A stretch of DNA of 64,000 bases from NCBI GenBank assembly GCA_016193485.1, contig JACPRZ010000063.1, forward strand, positions 288,788 through 352,787. Reading direction: 5' to 3'. Source of the stretch: Bacteroidota bacterium. Lineage in GTDB: Bacteria > Bacteroidota > Bacteroidia > JACPRZ01. Shown here piece after piece: positions 1 to 8,520 of the stretch. The stretch's first letter is position 1. Every line of letters begins with the position of its first letter. The position numbers and the translations under genes were made by a program. The notes under the pieces were generated by a model. It made no database searches. It was given only the letters and a program-made list of their open reading frames with translations, and had not been told where the DNA came from.

Positions 1-1
1 C

Positions 2-196
2 CGCAAAATTGCGGAAGGCATTGCTGAAGCCACTTCCAAAGGCGCTTACTCGCTTGTGGGCGGTGGCGATTCGGTGGCGGCACTGAACAAATTCGGCCTG
101 GTGGAAAAAGTCAGTTATGTTTCAACGGGGGGGGGTGCAATGCTGGAGTATGTGGAGGGGAAGGAACTGCCGGGGGTAAAGGCGATATTGGGCTAA
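2..196 (+). CDS. pgk: Phosphoglycerate kinase, C-terminal end (partial)
   Basis: Only the last 64 codons and the stop are inside the window; the gene begins upstream. The residues read GGGDSVAAL followed by [19 protein letters not shown], the glycine-rich C-terminal signature of phosphoglycerate kinase, which binds the nucleotide phosphates. The enzyme converts 1,3-bisphosphoglycerate and ADP to 3-phosphoglycerate and ATP in cytoplasmic glycolysis. The conserved TGGG is encoded within a run of nine G (127-135), one of many G tracts in this window. The next gene lies on the opposite strand, so pgk ends its transcription unit here. Confidence 0.93.
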   Translation, partial: RKIAEGIAEATSKGAYSLVGGGDSVAALNKFGLVEKVSYVSTGGGAMLEYVEGKELPGVKAILG

Positions 197-198
197 AC

Positions 199-577
199 AA
201 TTTTCAGATCAATCTGCCTTAAATCCCTATAAAATTTCCGTTCAAATTTTAGCACCATATTTTCTCAAAGTTCGGTATACCTTATCCGGATTTACCTCAG
301 TCAGGTCATTTTCATCTTCTCTCAGCAATTTATTCAGGCGCAAGTCCTCTAATTCATCTTCGCTTAAAACTCTTGCTTTAACTCTTATTCTTTTTGCCAT
401 CTCTATGATAAAATCCGATGTTGCTTTTTGTTCGGACCGGATTAGAATTGTTTGCATAAAGGAAAAGGTTTAAGTTTTATAACGGAAGTGAACCGGTTGT
501 AATTATTATGGCAAAAGTAAGAATAATTTATCCATGAATATTTATGAAATTAAATAATTTTCAGATCAATCTGCCTT
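199..577. repeat. 22-nt direct repeat bracketing a small gene (copies 199-220 and 556-577)
   Basis: The 22 bases at 199-220, directly after the pgk stop, recur exactly at 556-577, where they encode the last codons of RNase R on the minus strand (residues RQIDLKII). The 335 bp between the copies hold one small minus-strand gene. A second copy of the 3' end of a housekeeping gene flanking a foreign-looking gene is what insertion into, or recombination at, that 3' end would leave. The repeat itself is seen; the insertion history is inference. Confidence 0.7.
242..457 (-). CDS. Small charged hypothetical protein, antitoxin-like
   Basis: A 71-residue protein beginning MQTILIRSEQKATSDFI, rich in Arg, Glu and Lys, with predicted helices (ARVLSEDELEDLRLNKLL) and no signal peptide. 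I do not recognise the family with certainty. Its size and charge resemble the many solitary antitoxin-like proteins of Bacteroidota, but no toxin gene is next to it: the neighbours are pgk and rnr. The 22-nt repeat around it suggests it arrived on a small insertion. An alternative is an orphan regulatory protein. That it is a real gene is fairly likely, because the frame is clean and the composition protein-like; the function is unknown. Confidence 0.55.
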   Translation of the reverse strand: MQTILIRSEQKATSDFIIEMAKRIRVKARVLSEDELEDLRLNKLLREDENDLTEVNPDKVYRTLRKYGAKI

Positions 578-2682
578 TTAAGAATATCTGCGCGGGTGAG
601 AATGACATTAACCCTGTCGCCAATATGAAATTTTTTCTTTTTCTTACTGCCGGACACGCTGCGGCTTTTGGCGTCATAATAATAGAAATCATCGGTGATT
701 GATTTCAGCCGTATCAGCCCCTCGCATTTGTATTCGGTTATCTCAACATACATGCCCCATTCGCTGATGCCGGATACCAGTCCTTCAAATTCTTGGCCTA
801 CCTTATCCTGCAATAATTTTACCTGCATGTATTTTACCGAATCCCATTCGGCATGCTGTGCCTTTTTTTCCTGCGCGGAACAATTTTTGCAGATCGCCTC
901 AATCTCATCGGGCCCGTAAAAATCATTTTTGTTGAGATGGCGCTCCAGCAACCGGTGCACCACCAGGTCCGGATACCTCCGTATGGGTGAAGTGAAATGG
1001 GTATAGTCCTCAAAAGCAAGCCCGTAATGCCCGATATTTTTCACGGTATAATAGGCCTTCTCCATTGTGCGCACCGCAAATGCGGTGATGATATTTTCTT
1101 CGGCTTTACCGGTAATGCTTTCCTTGAGTTTGTTAATGGCGAACGAAACATCTTTCGGATTATGAACCTTGAACGGATAACCGAACCGTATTACAAAATC
1201 GGAAAACTCTTTCACCTTCTCTTCCTTTGGCTGCGGATGAACGCGGTAGATAAAGGAATGGGACCGCTTTGAACCGCGGTCTTTACCGAAAACCTCCGCT
1301 ACGCTCCTGTTTGCCAGCAGCATGAAATCCTCAATCAGGCGGTTGGAATCCTCCATCGCTTTCAGGTAAACACTTTCCGGGTGGCCGTTTTTATCAAGAT
1401 GAAATTTTACCTCAAGCGTATCAAATCCTATGGCTCCTTTTTTAATCCTGAGTGCACGCATTTTTTTTGCCAGATCGTCAAGAATAGCGAGTTCTTCGGA
1501 ATAAAGGCCTTTTCCTTCCCGGAGTATTTTCTGCACGTCCTCATAGGTAAATCTTTTTCCCGAACGGATGATGGTCTTGCCCATCCACTGATGAATGAGT
1601 TCTGCTTTACGGTTCATTTCAAATACTACCGCAAAACAAAGGCGATCCTCCCCGGGGACAAGCGAACAGACATGATTGGAGAGATTTTCCGGCAACATGG
1701 AAATAACCCTGTCCACAAGGTAAACCGATGTTGCGCGTTTGCGGGCTTCCCGGTCAATATTGCTTCCTTCCCTTACATAGTGAGAGACATCGGCAATATG
1801 AACGCCAACTTCAACGTTGCCGTTGGGAAGTTTCCGGAACGAAAGAGCATCATCAAAATCCTTTGCGTCAACCGGGTCAATGGTAAAGGTGAGCACTTCC
1901 CTGAAATCCCGCCTTGAATTTTTTTCTTTTTCTGAGATATGCGGTGTGATTATCTCCGCTTCCCTTTCCGCTTTTTCGGGAAATTCAAGCGGCAGGTCAT
2001 ACTCATATATTATGGAGTTGATTTCAGTTGATTGATCTCCGGGTTCGCCAAGAACTTTTATGACTTCCCCGGCAGGATTTTTCCCAACCGGGTAATCAGT
2101 CAGCCGTACAACAACTTTATCGCCCGTTGATGAATTCCCGGTTTTACCGGGTGGAATAAAAAAATCAGGATAACGGTCGTTGTCGCATTTTACAAATGCA
2201 TAACTGCGGTCGATGCGGATTACTCCCGTAAATTCATTCTTTCCTCTTTCAACAATACCGGTCACCCTTCCTGATTCCTTCCCCTTCCGGTTTTTACGCA
2301 ACACTTCAGCGTTCACCGTGTCACCGTGAAATGCATTGCCGGTTTTACCCGGAGGAATAAAAACATCTTCACCGTTATCACCGGTAACAAGATAAGCCCC
2401 ACCGTAAGAAGTAAAATCGAGTTTACCGGTAACTATTTTTCCCTCTCCACCGGAACGCATGCGGTATTTTCCCTGCTCAATCACTTCGAGAATGCCGTCA
2501 TGTTCCAGCCGCACGAGGGTTTCGGTTACCAAGTTGCGCCCGTCAATATCACTCATGCCGAGCCGGTGGGAAACCTGCTGGTAATTGAGCGGAGTATTGA
2601 ACTTTGAGAAAAGGTCAATGATATTTTTCCGGACCGACTTCCTGAAATTTTTTGTTGTTTTTCTGTGCGATTTGCCGTGCAT
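550..2682 (-). CDS. rnr: Ribonuclease R (RNB-family 3'-5' exoribonuclease)
   Basis: A 710-residue protein with the RNase II/R layout: an N-terminal winged-helix region, two cold-shock OB domains (GKTGNAFHGDTVNAEV and GKTGNSSTGDKVVVRL), the RNB catalytic domain, and a C-terminal S1 domain (GQEFEGLVSGISEWGMYVEI) with a basic tail. The metal-binding centre is visible as TIDPVDAKDFDDALS, with the conserved aspartates, followed by HIADVSHYVREGS; YTHFTSPIRRYPDLVVHRLL is the downstream RNB signature. It degrades structured RNA processively from the 3' end in the cytoplasm. The length is normal for RNase R. It reads away from the divergently placed lipoprotein gene. The 3' end is partly duplicated at 199-220. 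Confidence 0.96.
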   Translation of the reverse strand: MHGKSHRKTTKNFRKSVRKNIIDLFSKFNTPLNYQQVSHRLGMSDIDGRNLVTETLVRLEHDGILEVIEQGKYRMRSGGEGKIVTGKLDFTSYGGAYLVTGDNGEDVFIPPGKTGNAFHGDTVNAEVLRKNRKGKESGRVTGIVERGKNEFTGVIRIDRSYAFVKCDNDRYPDFFIPPGKTGNSSTGDKVVVRLTDYPVGKNPAGEVIKVLGEPGDQSTEINSIIYEYDLPLEFPEKAEREAEIITPHISEKEKNSRRDFREVLTFTIDPVDAKDFDDALSFRKLPNGNVEVGVHIADVSHYVREGSNIDREARKRATSVYLVDRVISMLPENLSNHVCSLVPGEDRLCFAVVFEMNRKAELIHQWMGKTIIRSGKRFTYEDVQKILREGKGLYSEELAILDDLAKKMRALRIKKGAIGFDTLEVKFHLDKNGHPESVYLKAMEDSNRLIEDFMLLANRSVAEVFGKDRGSKRSHSFIYRVHPQPKEEKVKEFSDFVIRFGYPFKVHNPKDVSFAINKLKESITGKAEENIITAFAVRTMEKAYYTVKNIGHYGLAFEDYTHFTSPIRRYPDLVVHRLLERHLNKNDFYGPDEIEAICKNCSAQEKKAQHAEWDSVKYMQVKLLQDKVGQEFEGLVSGISEWGMYVEITEYKCEGLIRLKSITDDFYYYDAKSRSVSGSKKKKKFHIGDRVNVILTRADILKRQIDLKII

Positions 2683-2718
2683 AAAATTTATCCGATTCAG
2701 GGTTACTGTTTTTTTCCG

Positions 2719-2726
2719 TATATTAG
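2719..2726 (+). promoter_or_regulatory. Candidate -7 element for the repeat lipoprotein gene
   Basis: TATATTAG lies a few bases before the ATG at 2731 and resembles the Bacteroidota -7 consensus TAnnTTTG with two mismatches. It would give an almost leaderless transcript. Weak support. Confidence 0.3.
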
Positions 2727-2730
2727 CACA

Positions 2731-4302
2731 ATGAAATTTTCCGCTATCATAATCCTTTTGTCCTCTTTTTTCTTCTGCTGCCGCAATAATGCCGATTTGC
2801 CCGTTTCAAAAGCAAAGCGCCAGACGGGTGATCCTGATCCGAAAATTACCACAAAACAGACAAACAAAAATACCGCACCTGTCGATAATTCATTTTCTTC
2901 AACCACCTCCGGAAAACAACCATCTGTATTAAGCGGAAACAATTTTACTTCACCCGGCAGTCCGAAAAAAACTACAGGTAAAAATGATGAACCATCGTTG
3001 AAAATATCGGAGGCAAAAAAATCAACCGGGACGGACGATGATGACGGTTTCACGGCAAAAGTAAAGAAAAGCGGAAATAAGGGTGGTGATGAGCCCGGTG
3101 ACGCTTTCGCAAGGAAAGAAAAAAATGACGACAAACCCGTAAATCAATATGATAAGAACCAGAAAAGGGTTACCTCAAATGATGGGCTGCTGGCGGTAAA
3201 GCCAAAAGAAGAGAAGGATGCTTTTTCAACGGATGTCAAAGAACATAAAAACAGTGAACCGGATGATGCATTTGCCACTAAAGTAAAAGATGACGACCAA
3301 CCCATGCATAAATATGACAAAAACCAGAAGCGGGTCACCGATAACGATGGCATACTCGTACGGAAACCGGAAGAGGAAAAAGATGCTTTTTCATCGGATG
3401 TGAAAGAGAAAAACACCTCCCAACCGGATGATGCATTTGCCGTTAAAGTAAGAGATGACGACCAACCCATGCACAAATATGACAAAAACCAAAAACGGGT
3501 GACAGATAATGACGGAGTGCTGGTGCAAAAACCAAAAGAGGAAAAAGATGCATTTACTTCGGATGTAAAAGAGCATAATACAGAACAACCTGCTGATGCC
3601 TTTGCAGTAAAAGTAAAAGACAATGATAAACCCATGTATGAATACGACAAAAACCAGAAACGCGTGACTATCAATGACGGGCTTCTGGTAAAAAAACCAA
3701 AGGAGGAAAAAGACGCATTTTTATCGGATGTAAAAGAGCATAATAAAGAACAACCTGCTGATGCCTTTGCAGTGAAAGTGAAGGACGATGATAAGCCCAT
3801 GTACGAATTTGATGAAGATAAAAAACGGGTAACGGTCAATGACGGACTCCTGGTGAAAAAGCCCAAAGAGGAAGAGGATGCCTTTGCGGTAAAAGTGAAA
3901 GATGATGAAAAGCCCATGTATGAGTTTGATGAGAAGAAAAAACGGGTAACCGAAAACAAAACCTTACTCGGAGGCAAACCCAAAGAGGAAGAAGATGCCT
4001 TTGCCGTAAAGGTGAAAGATGACGAAAAGCCGATGTACGAATATGATGAAAAGAAGAAGCGGGTAGTTGAAGATAAAGGTCCTTTGGCATTGTTAAAGAA
4101 AAAACCCGAAGAAGAGCGCGAGGATGTAATGACTCACAGTGCAAAAAAGGAAGAAAAGGCAGAGAAAAAGATGTTTACTTTTAATAAGGATAAAAAACGG
4201 ACGAAGAAAAAAGACAGGAATATTTTCGGGCGAAAGAAGAAAGAAAAAGATAAAAAGCACAAAAAACCGCAGATGGATTTGTTTGACAAGCCAATGTTCT
4301 AG
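2731..4302 (+). CDS. Tandem-repeat lipoprotein (seven acidic/basic repeats)
   Basis: The ATG at 2731 is chosen over an upstream one because it starts a lipoprotein signal (MKFSAIIILLSSFFFCC). The mature protein of about 500 residues is extremely hydrophilic and consists of seven repeats. Four are about 55 residues and carry the cores DAFAVKVKDDDKPM, YDKNQKRVT, NDG and EEKDAF-SDVKE; three C-terminal copies are about 40 residues and lack the SDVKEHN block. A Lys-rich tail follows, ending DLFDKPMF. I recognise no domain. Composition predicts a disordered, highly charged stalk anchored in a membrane by its lipid, possibly binding metals or polyanions, or acting as a spacer. It is nine bases upstream of an LD-carboxypeptidase gene, so a cell-envelope role in the same operon is plausible. 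Repeat number may vary between strains. Confidence 0.85.
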   Translation: MKFSAIIILLSSFFFCCRNNADLPVSKAKRQTGDPDPKITTKQTNKNTAPVDNSFSSTTSGKQPSVLSGNNFTSPGSPKKTTGKNDEPSLKISEAKKSTGTDDDDGFTAKVKKSGNKGGDEPGDAFARKEKNDDKPVNQYDKNQKRVTSNDGLLAVKPKEEKDAFSTDVKEHKNSEPDDAFATKVKDDDQPMHKYDKNQKRVTDNDGILVRKPEEEKDAFSSDVKEKNTSQPDDAFAVKVRDDDQPMHKYDKNQKRVTDNDGVLVQKPKEEKDAFTSDVKEHNTEQPADAFAVKVKDNDKPMYEYDKNQKRVTINDGLLVKKPKEEKDAFLSDVKEHNKEQPADAFAVKVKDDDKPMYEFDEDKKRVTVNDGLLVKKPKEEEDAFAVKVKDDEKPMYEFDEKKKRVTENKTLLGGKPKEEEDAFAVKVKDDEKPMYEYDEKKKRVVEDKGPLALLKKKPEEEREDVMTHSAKKEEKAEKKMFTFNKDKKRTKKKDRNIFGRKKKEKDKKHKKPQMDLFDKPMF

Positions 4303-4311
4303 TTTATCTCC

Positions 4312-5214
4312 ATGCGGACTCCTCCCGTTCTTACAAAAGGCGACAAAATCGCGATAGTCGCACCCGCACGTAAAATTTCGCTCAAAGAGATAAAACATGC
4401 ATTCAGAATTCTGGAAAAATGGGGATTTGATGTTGTTCCGGGTAAACATCTGTTCGGTTCCTGCCGGCAGTATTCAGGCACCGATGAACAGCGGGCGGCT
4501 GACTTTCAGCGGGCGATGGACAATCCGGAAATAAAAGCGATACTCTGCGCAAGGGGGGGGTATGGGTGCATAAGAATAATTGATCGTCTTGATTTTTCAT
4601 CTTTTCGTAGAAATCCCAAATGGATTATCGGTTTCAGCGATATTACGGCTTTACATTCCCACATACATACAAACTACCGCATTGAGACCCTCCATGCCCC
4701 GATGGGAATAAATATCGGAATAGGAACGGAAAGTGTGGATGCCGTTAGGAGGATAATGAAAGTGATAACCGGGAATCCATTACGCTATTCTGTAAAATCG
4801 CACCCCCTGAACCGGAAAGGCAGTGCAACGGGCGAACTTACAGGAGGAAATTTATCGGTGTTGTACAGTTTGCGAGGTACGAGATCAGAGATTAAAACAA
4901 AAGGAAAAATCCTTTTCCTTGAAGACCTGGATGAATATCTCTACCACATAGACCGCATGATGATGAACCTGAAAAGGGGGGGTATGTTGGAAAACATAGC
5001 CGGATTAGTCATTGGCACCTTCACAAAAATGAAGGACAATAAAGTGCCGTTCGGAAAAACCGCCTATGAAATCATTGCCGATACGATTGCTGAATACAAT
5101 TACCCGATCTGCTTCGGGTTCCCTGCCGGGCATATCAAAAATAACAATCCGTTGATTATGGGAAGAAAGGTACATTTGTCGGTAGGAAAGGGGATTTTAC
5201 TTAAATTTCAATAA
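4312..5214 (+). CDS. ldcA: LD-carboxypeptidase (peptidase family S66, LdcA/MccF-like)
   Basis: A 300-residue enzyme that removes the terminal D-alanine from muropeptide tetrapeptides during murein recycling. The family's triad is visible: Ser109 in GFSDITALH, Glu204 in LFLEDLDEYLYHIDRM and His274 in FGFPAGHIKNNNP. The preceding LCARGGYGCIRI is the conserved glycine loop, here encoded across a run of eight G (4553-4560). Length and order match family S66. There is no signal peptide, so it is cytoplasmic. The microcin-resistance MccF branch of the family cannot be excluded from sequence alone. It follows the repeat lipoprotein gene by nine bases and precedes yraN by 65, probably as one operon. 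Confidence 0.9.
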   Translation: MRTPPVLTKGDKIAIVAPARKISLKEIKHAFRILEKWGFDVVPGKHLFGSCRQYSGTDEQRAADFQRAMDNPEIKAILCARGGYGCIRIIDRLDFSSFRRNPKWIIGFSDITALHSHIHTNYRIETLHAPMGINIGIGTESVDAVRRIMKVITGNPLRYSVKSHPLNRKGSATGELTGGNLSVLYSLRGTRSEIKTKGKILFLEDLDEYLYHIDRMMMNLKRGGMLENIAGLVIGTFTKMKDNKVPFGKTAYEIIADTIAEYNYPICFGFPAGHIKNNNPLIMGRKVHLSVGKGILLKFQ

Positions 5215-5279
5215 CGATAATATAAATTAATCTGGTTTTCCTTATCCCTATATTTCCTATACCCTATCCCTGATTTTCC

Positions 5280-5642
5280 ATGGCTGAGCATAATGAACTG
5301 GGGAAAAAAGGCGAAGAGATTGCAGTAGGTTTTCTGCGAACCAACGGTTTTATCATTCTTGAAACAAACTGGCGTTTTGGCAACAAGGAGGTGGATATCA
5401 TAGCCAGAAAAGATAAATTGCTTGTAGTTGCGGAGGTTAAAACCCGATCTGGAAATTATATGGGCGATCCTGAAGTGTTTGTTACCCGTGAAAAGCAAAA
5501 GTTCATTATCCGTGCCGCAAACGCCTATGTAACAAAGAAAAACCTTGATGTAGAGGTCAGGTTCGATATTATTTCAATCATCGTAAACGGTCCCGGGCAT
5601 ACAATTAAACATATTGAAGATGCATTTTATCCTACCTTATAA
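5280..5642 (+). CDS. yraN: YraN family protein (UPF0102, restriction-endonuclease fold)
   Basis: A 120-residue protein with the family signature: GKKGEEIAVGFLRTNGF, then NWRFGNKEVDIIARK and LLVVAEVKTRSG. These residues form a PD-(D/E)XK-like nuclease core (E...D...E-x-K). The biochemical role of YraN proteins is not firmly established; they often neighbour genes for RNA or DNA processing. It lies 65 bp downstream of the LD-carboxypeptidase gene, and its 3' end overlaps that of the convergent mutY by 16 bp. The intervening gap carries a simple CCTATATCC-like repeat also found in front of asnS. Confidence 0.9.
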   Translation: MAEHNELGKKGEEIAVGFLRTNGFIILETNWRFGNKEVDIIARKDKLLVVAEVKTRSGNYMGDPEVFVTREKQKFIIRAANAYVTKKNLDVEVRFDIISIIVNGPGHTIKHIEDAFYPTL

Positions 5643-6682
5643 TGTCTGAGGAATTTTTCAATCATCCCCGGCACCGGGTAATTGCTGATTTTACCGGCCG
5701 GAACCCATATCCAGTTCTTATACCTGAAACCATTTCTTTCCTTGTAGGCCACATTCCAAAACGATGCATGAATGACCTGGTGTGAGAGGCGCTGGACCAG
5801 AAATTCTGCAGGTTTCAGGGTTGTTTTATCCGGGTAGCGGAACAAATTCCTGTATAACTCTGAATTTTTGATAAAAGCGCTGCTCATTCTCCGGTTCGTT
5901 TCAATCATGGGAAACTCATACAGGTTTTTCAGAATATCATCTTCCGTCCTTTTTCGGATGGCGGTTTTTCCGTTCCTGCACAAAAGAAAGTAATTGAAAT
6001 ACCTGCTGCGAAGTTTCTTTTTAGGAACTCTGACCGGTAAAGAACCGACCAGGTTATTATTGAAGGCGAAACATCCGTGCTTTATTATACAGGAGTCACA
6101 TACCGGATTCCGCGGAACGCACTGCAGGGCACCGAATTCCATGATTGCCTGGTTAAAAAGGCACGGTTCCAGGTTACTCATCATTTGCTGCGCCTTTTCA
6201 AGGTATTTTTTTTCGACTGAAAAGATACTCCCTGATCGGCCGATTCCGAAATATCTCGATAAAAACCTTTTTACGTTCCCATCAACAACGGGAAACGGCA
6301 AATTGAATGCAAAAGATGCAATGGCAGCAGCAGTATATGGGCCGATCCCAGGTAATTTGAGGATTGCATTGTAATCCGGTGGAAATTTCTCATTATATTG
6401 ATTTACAATAATTTTAGAAGTTTTGTGCAAGTTCCCGGCACGAGTGTAATAACCGAGCCCCTGCCATGTTTTCATAACCGTTTTTTCCTGTGCGGAAGCA
6501 AGCGATTTTACATTGGGAAATTTTTGAATGAAATTATTGTAATAGGGTAAACCCTGGGTTACCCGTGTTTGCTGAAGTATAATTTCGGATAGCCAGATCC
6601 GGTACGGATCACGGGTTTTACGCCATGGCAGTATTCTTGCATTTTTGCGATACCAGGTTATTATTTTTTGGGATACAACCAT
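5627..6682 (-). CDS. mutY: A/G-specific adenine glycosylase MutY
   Basis: A 351-residue base-excision repair enzyme that removes adenine mispaired with 8-oxoguanine. The helix-hairpin-helix motif LPGIGPYTAAAIASFAF is present; the catalytic acids are Glu33 (SEIILQQTRV) and Asp134 (PVVDGNVKRFLSR). Cys188, Cys195, Cys198 and Cys204 have the C-x6-C-x2-C-x5-C spacing of the 4Fe-4S cluster. The C-terminal part (LVQRLSHQVIHASFWNV) fits the NUDIX-like 8-oxoG recognition domain. Length is normal. It is divergent from the HU gene and convergent with yraN. Confidence 0.95.
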   Translation of the reverse strand: MVVSQKIITWYRKNARILPWRKTRDPYRIWLSEIILQQTRVTQGLPYYNNFIQKFPNVKSLASAQEKTVMKTWQGLGYYTRAGNLHKTSKIIVNQYNEKFPPDYNAILKLPGIGPYTAAAIASFAFNLPFPVVDGNVKRFLSRYFGIGRSGSIFSVEKKYLEKAQQMMSNLEPCLFNQAIMEFGALQCVPRNPVCDSCIIKHGCFAFNNNLVGSLPVRVPKKKLRSRYFNYFLLCRNGKTAIRKRTEDDILKNLYEFPMIETNRRMSSAFIKNSELYRNLFRYPDKTTLKPAEFLVQRLSHQVIHASFWNVAYKERNGFRYKNWIWVPAGKISNYPVPGMIEKFLRHYKVG

Positions 6683-6701
6683 AAGGTTTTAATATTTTAC
6701 A

Positions 6702-6709
6702 TACCTTTG
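6702..6709 (+). promoter_or_regulatory. Bacteroidota-type -7 element upstream of the HU gene
   Basis: TACCTTTG matches TAnnTTTG exactly and is the only good match between mutY and the HU gene. A start about seven bases downstream would leave a leader of roughly 130 nt before the ATG at 6844. The -33 region is not clear. Confidence 0.5.
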
Positions 6710-6843
6710 TCGCGGCAAAAATAACACACCCCCGTAAATTTCGTTATTGTTTTTTCTGCGATGATTGATGTGTGGTGCGTTTCGACAGATGTACTGCGTA
6801 AATCCAGGATGGAAAAACAATATTTTTAAAACCGTTTTTTATT

Positions 6844-7131
6844 ATGACTAAAGCACAATTAGTGAAGAAGATTTCCGAAAAAACCGGAATACAGCAGGTC
6901 GATACTCTTGCTGTAGTGGAGTCGTTCATGAGCGAGGTGAAGGAATCGCTGATTGCCGGGGAGAATGTCTATTTGCGCGGATTCGGCAGTTATTTTCTCA
7001 AGAAGAAAGCCCAGAAACCCGGCAGAATCATAAAACGTAATATTACCATTACGATCCCTGCGCATTATGTTCCGGCCTTCAAGCCCGTGAAATCATTCGT
7101 GCGGAAGGTAAAGGAAAACAATAAAATCTGA
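6844..7131 (+). CDS. HU/IHF-family DNA-binding protein
   Basis: A 95-residue nucleoid protein. The N-terminal MTKAQLVKKISEKTGI and the helix VVESFMSEVKESLIAGENV lead into LRGFGSYFLKKKAQKPGRI, the HU/IHF signature. Residues ITIPAHYVPAFKPVKSFVRKV form the end of the DNA-binding beta arm and the closing helix. The canonical GRNP at the arm tip is replaced by GRIIKRN, as in some Bacteroidota paralogues. It binds and bends DNA as a dimer. It stands alone behind a TACCTTTG element and is followed by about 290 bp without a gene. Confidence 0.92.
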   Translation: MTKAQLVKKISEKTGIQQVDTLAVVESFMSEVKESLIAGENVYLRGFGSYFLKKKAQKPGRIIKRNITITIPAHYVPAFKPVKSFVRKVKENNKI

Positions 7132-7311
7132 CCTGCTTTCAAAGGCAGATTATCCTGACGCGCTGCTCCATTCCTCCGATGCTGTCAGGTTACACCCGAC
7201 ATTACCGGAGCGCCCTGCATTTTTCAGGCGTATCCCCTGTTGCAACTTTTTTCCTATCTTAGCGTACAATATTTTCCGACAGTTACAGTTTAATACCAAA
7301 ACTACCCGCTT

Positions 7312-7393
7312 GGGTGTACCACAAAACTCACATCCGCTTCTCCTTTATTGATGATTGGGATGATGCGATAAAAGTGAGTTTTGGGATACACCC
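7312..7393. repeat. Imperfect 20-bp inverted repeat upstream of the PorV-like gene
   Basis: The arms GGGTGTACCACAAAACTCAC (7312-7331) and GTGAGTTTTGGGATACACCC (7374-7393) pair at 18 of 20 positions around a 42-nt spacer. The right arm ends 29 bp before the ATG at 7423. It could be a palindromic dispersed repeat or an operator. The rest of the gene-free stretch 7132-7422 holds only a short CTGC hairpin after the HU stop and a weak TATCTTAG element at 7255-7262; I see no gene in it. Confidence 0.6.
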
Positions 7394-7422
7394 ACCCGCT
7401 TTCGGGGAATAAATTTATTTTT

Positions 7423-8520
7423 ATGATAAGTACATTTGTAAAATATGTTCACCTGCTAGTCCTGTTTCCACTCATTTCACTGGGTGGCGGAGGAAACACC
7501 ATTGCACCTAAATATGTCAATGAATTTCTTTCAATAGGAGTAGGTGCGAGGGGGCTGGCTCTAGGCAACAGCCAGGTTGCAACCATTGGAGATGCCACTT
7601 CCGGCTATTGGAATCCTGCCGGACTTACAAGGGTTGATTGCGACCGGCAGATTGCCGCTATGCACAATGAATATTTTGCCGGCATTGCAAAATATGATTT
7701 TGTATCGCTTGCCGCTCCGGTTGATGCCACGCGCTCTCTTGCCTTTTCGGTTATCCGTTTCGGAATCGATGATATCCCCGATACTTCAGAACTGATTGAT
7801 GCCGAAGGCAACATTAATTACGACCGGATTAAATCGTTCTCGGCAACCGACTGGGCTTTTTTATTTTCATTCGGAAAACTTACGCCTGTTTCCGGACTCC
7901 GAATTGGCGGCAATGCAAAAATGATATACCGTAAAGCGGGTGAATTTGCACAGGGATGGGGTTTCGGTATTGATGCCGCGGCACAGTACACTTACGGGAC
8001 CTGGCAGTTTGGCGCCATTGCACGGGATATTACAACAACCTTTACCGCCTGGAGTTTCAATACCGAAAAACTTGCCGATGTATTTGCGCGGACCCAGAAC
8101 GAAATCCCCGAAAATTCAATGGAACTGGCCCTGCCCAAACTGATTGCCGGAGCAGGTAAAAAGTTCTACCTGAATAAAAAATTTTCCCTCTTGCCGGAAA
8201 TTGATCTTGATATGACATTTGACGGAAAGAGAAATGTCCCGGTAAGGACTAATTTTGTAAGCATCGATCCGCATCTGGGCCTCGAATTAAGTTTCAACAA
8301 TTTTATCTTCCTGCGTTCGGGTATTAATAATATTCAGCAGGTGCGCGACATTGACGGTTCCAAATCGACCGTTTTCCAGCCCAATTTCGGGATCGGTGTC
8401 CGGATAAAAAGTTTATCCATTGATTACGCCCTGACAAACATCGGGCAGAAAACCGGATTGTATTCAAACGTTTTTTCTCTTAAACTGAATCTTAACCGGA
8501 AGGAGGCGCCTCAGATATGA
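7423..8520 (+). CDS. PorV/PorQ-family outer-membrane protein
   Basis: The ATG at 7423 starts a plausible signal peptide (STFVKYVHLLVLFPLISL); an upstream in-frame start at 7381 would fall inside the inverted repeat and spoil it. The mature part opens with VNEFLSIGVGARGLALGNS, then DATSGYWNPAGL and MHNEYFAGIAKYDFVSLA, the FadL-like signature of the PorV/PorQ barrels used by type IX secretion. About 365 residues of alternating beta strands follow, ending in a barrel-like strand. PorV shuttles folded T9SS cargo to the PorU sortase. The TGA overlaps the ATG of the C25 peptidase gene (ATGA), which implies translational coupling. It may be a dedicated PorV paralogue rather than the core one. Confidence 0.85.
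   Translation: MISTFVKYVHLLVLFPLISLGGGGNTIAPKYVNEFLSIGVGARGLALGNSQVATIGDATSGYWNPAGLTRVDCDRQIAAMHNEYFAGIAKYDFVSLAAPVDATRSLAFSVIRFGIDDIPDTSELIDAEGNINYDRIKSFSATDWAFLFSFGKLTPVSGLRIGGNAKMIYRKAGEFAQGWGFGIDAAAQYTYGTWQFGAIARDITTTFTAWSFNTEKLADVFARTQNEIPENSMELALPKLIAGAGKKFYLNKKFSLLPEIDLDMTFDGKRNVPVRTNFVSIDPHLGLELSFNNFIFLRSGINNIQQVRDIDGSKSTVFQPNFGIGVRIKSLSIDYALTNIGQKTGLYSNVFSLKLNLNRKEAPQI

Noticed and set aside
1381..1917. Plus-strand open frame of 178 codons inside rnr
   Set aside because: It lies wholly within the conserved RNB domain of rnr and has no family features.
3144..3983. Long minus-strand open frame opposite the repeat lipoprotein
   Set aside because: It is an antisense shadow; the repetitive Ser/Phe-rich product mirrors the Lys/Glu codons of the real gene.
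2731..4302. Regularly spaced similar segments that look like a CRISPR or satellite array
   Set aside because: The period follows codons, the repeats vary in sequence and length, and they form one continuous reading frame with a lipoprotein signal.
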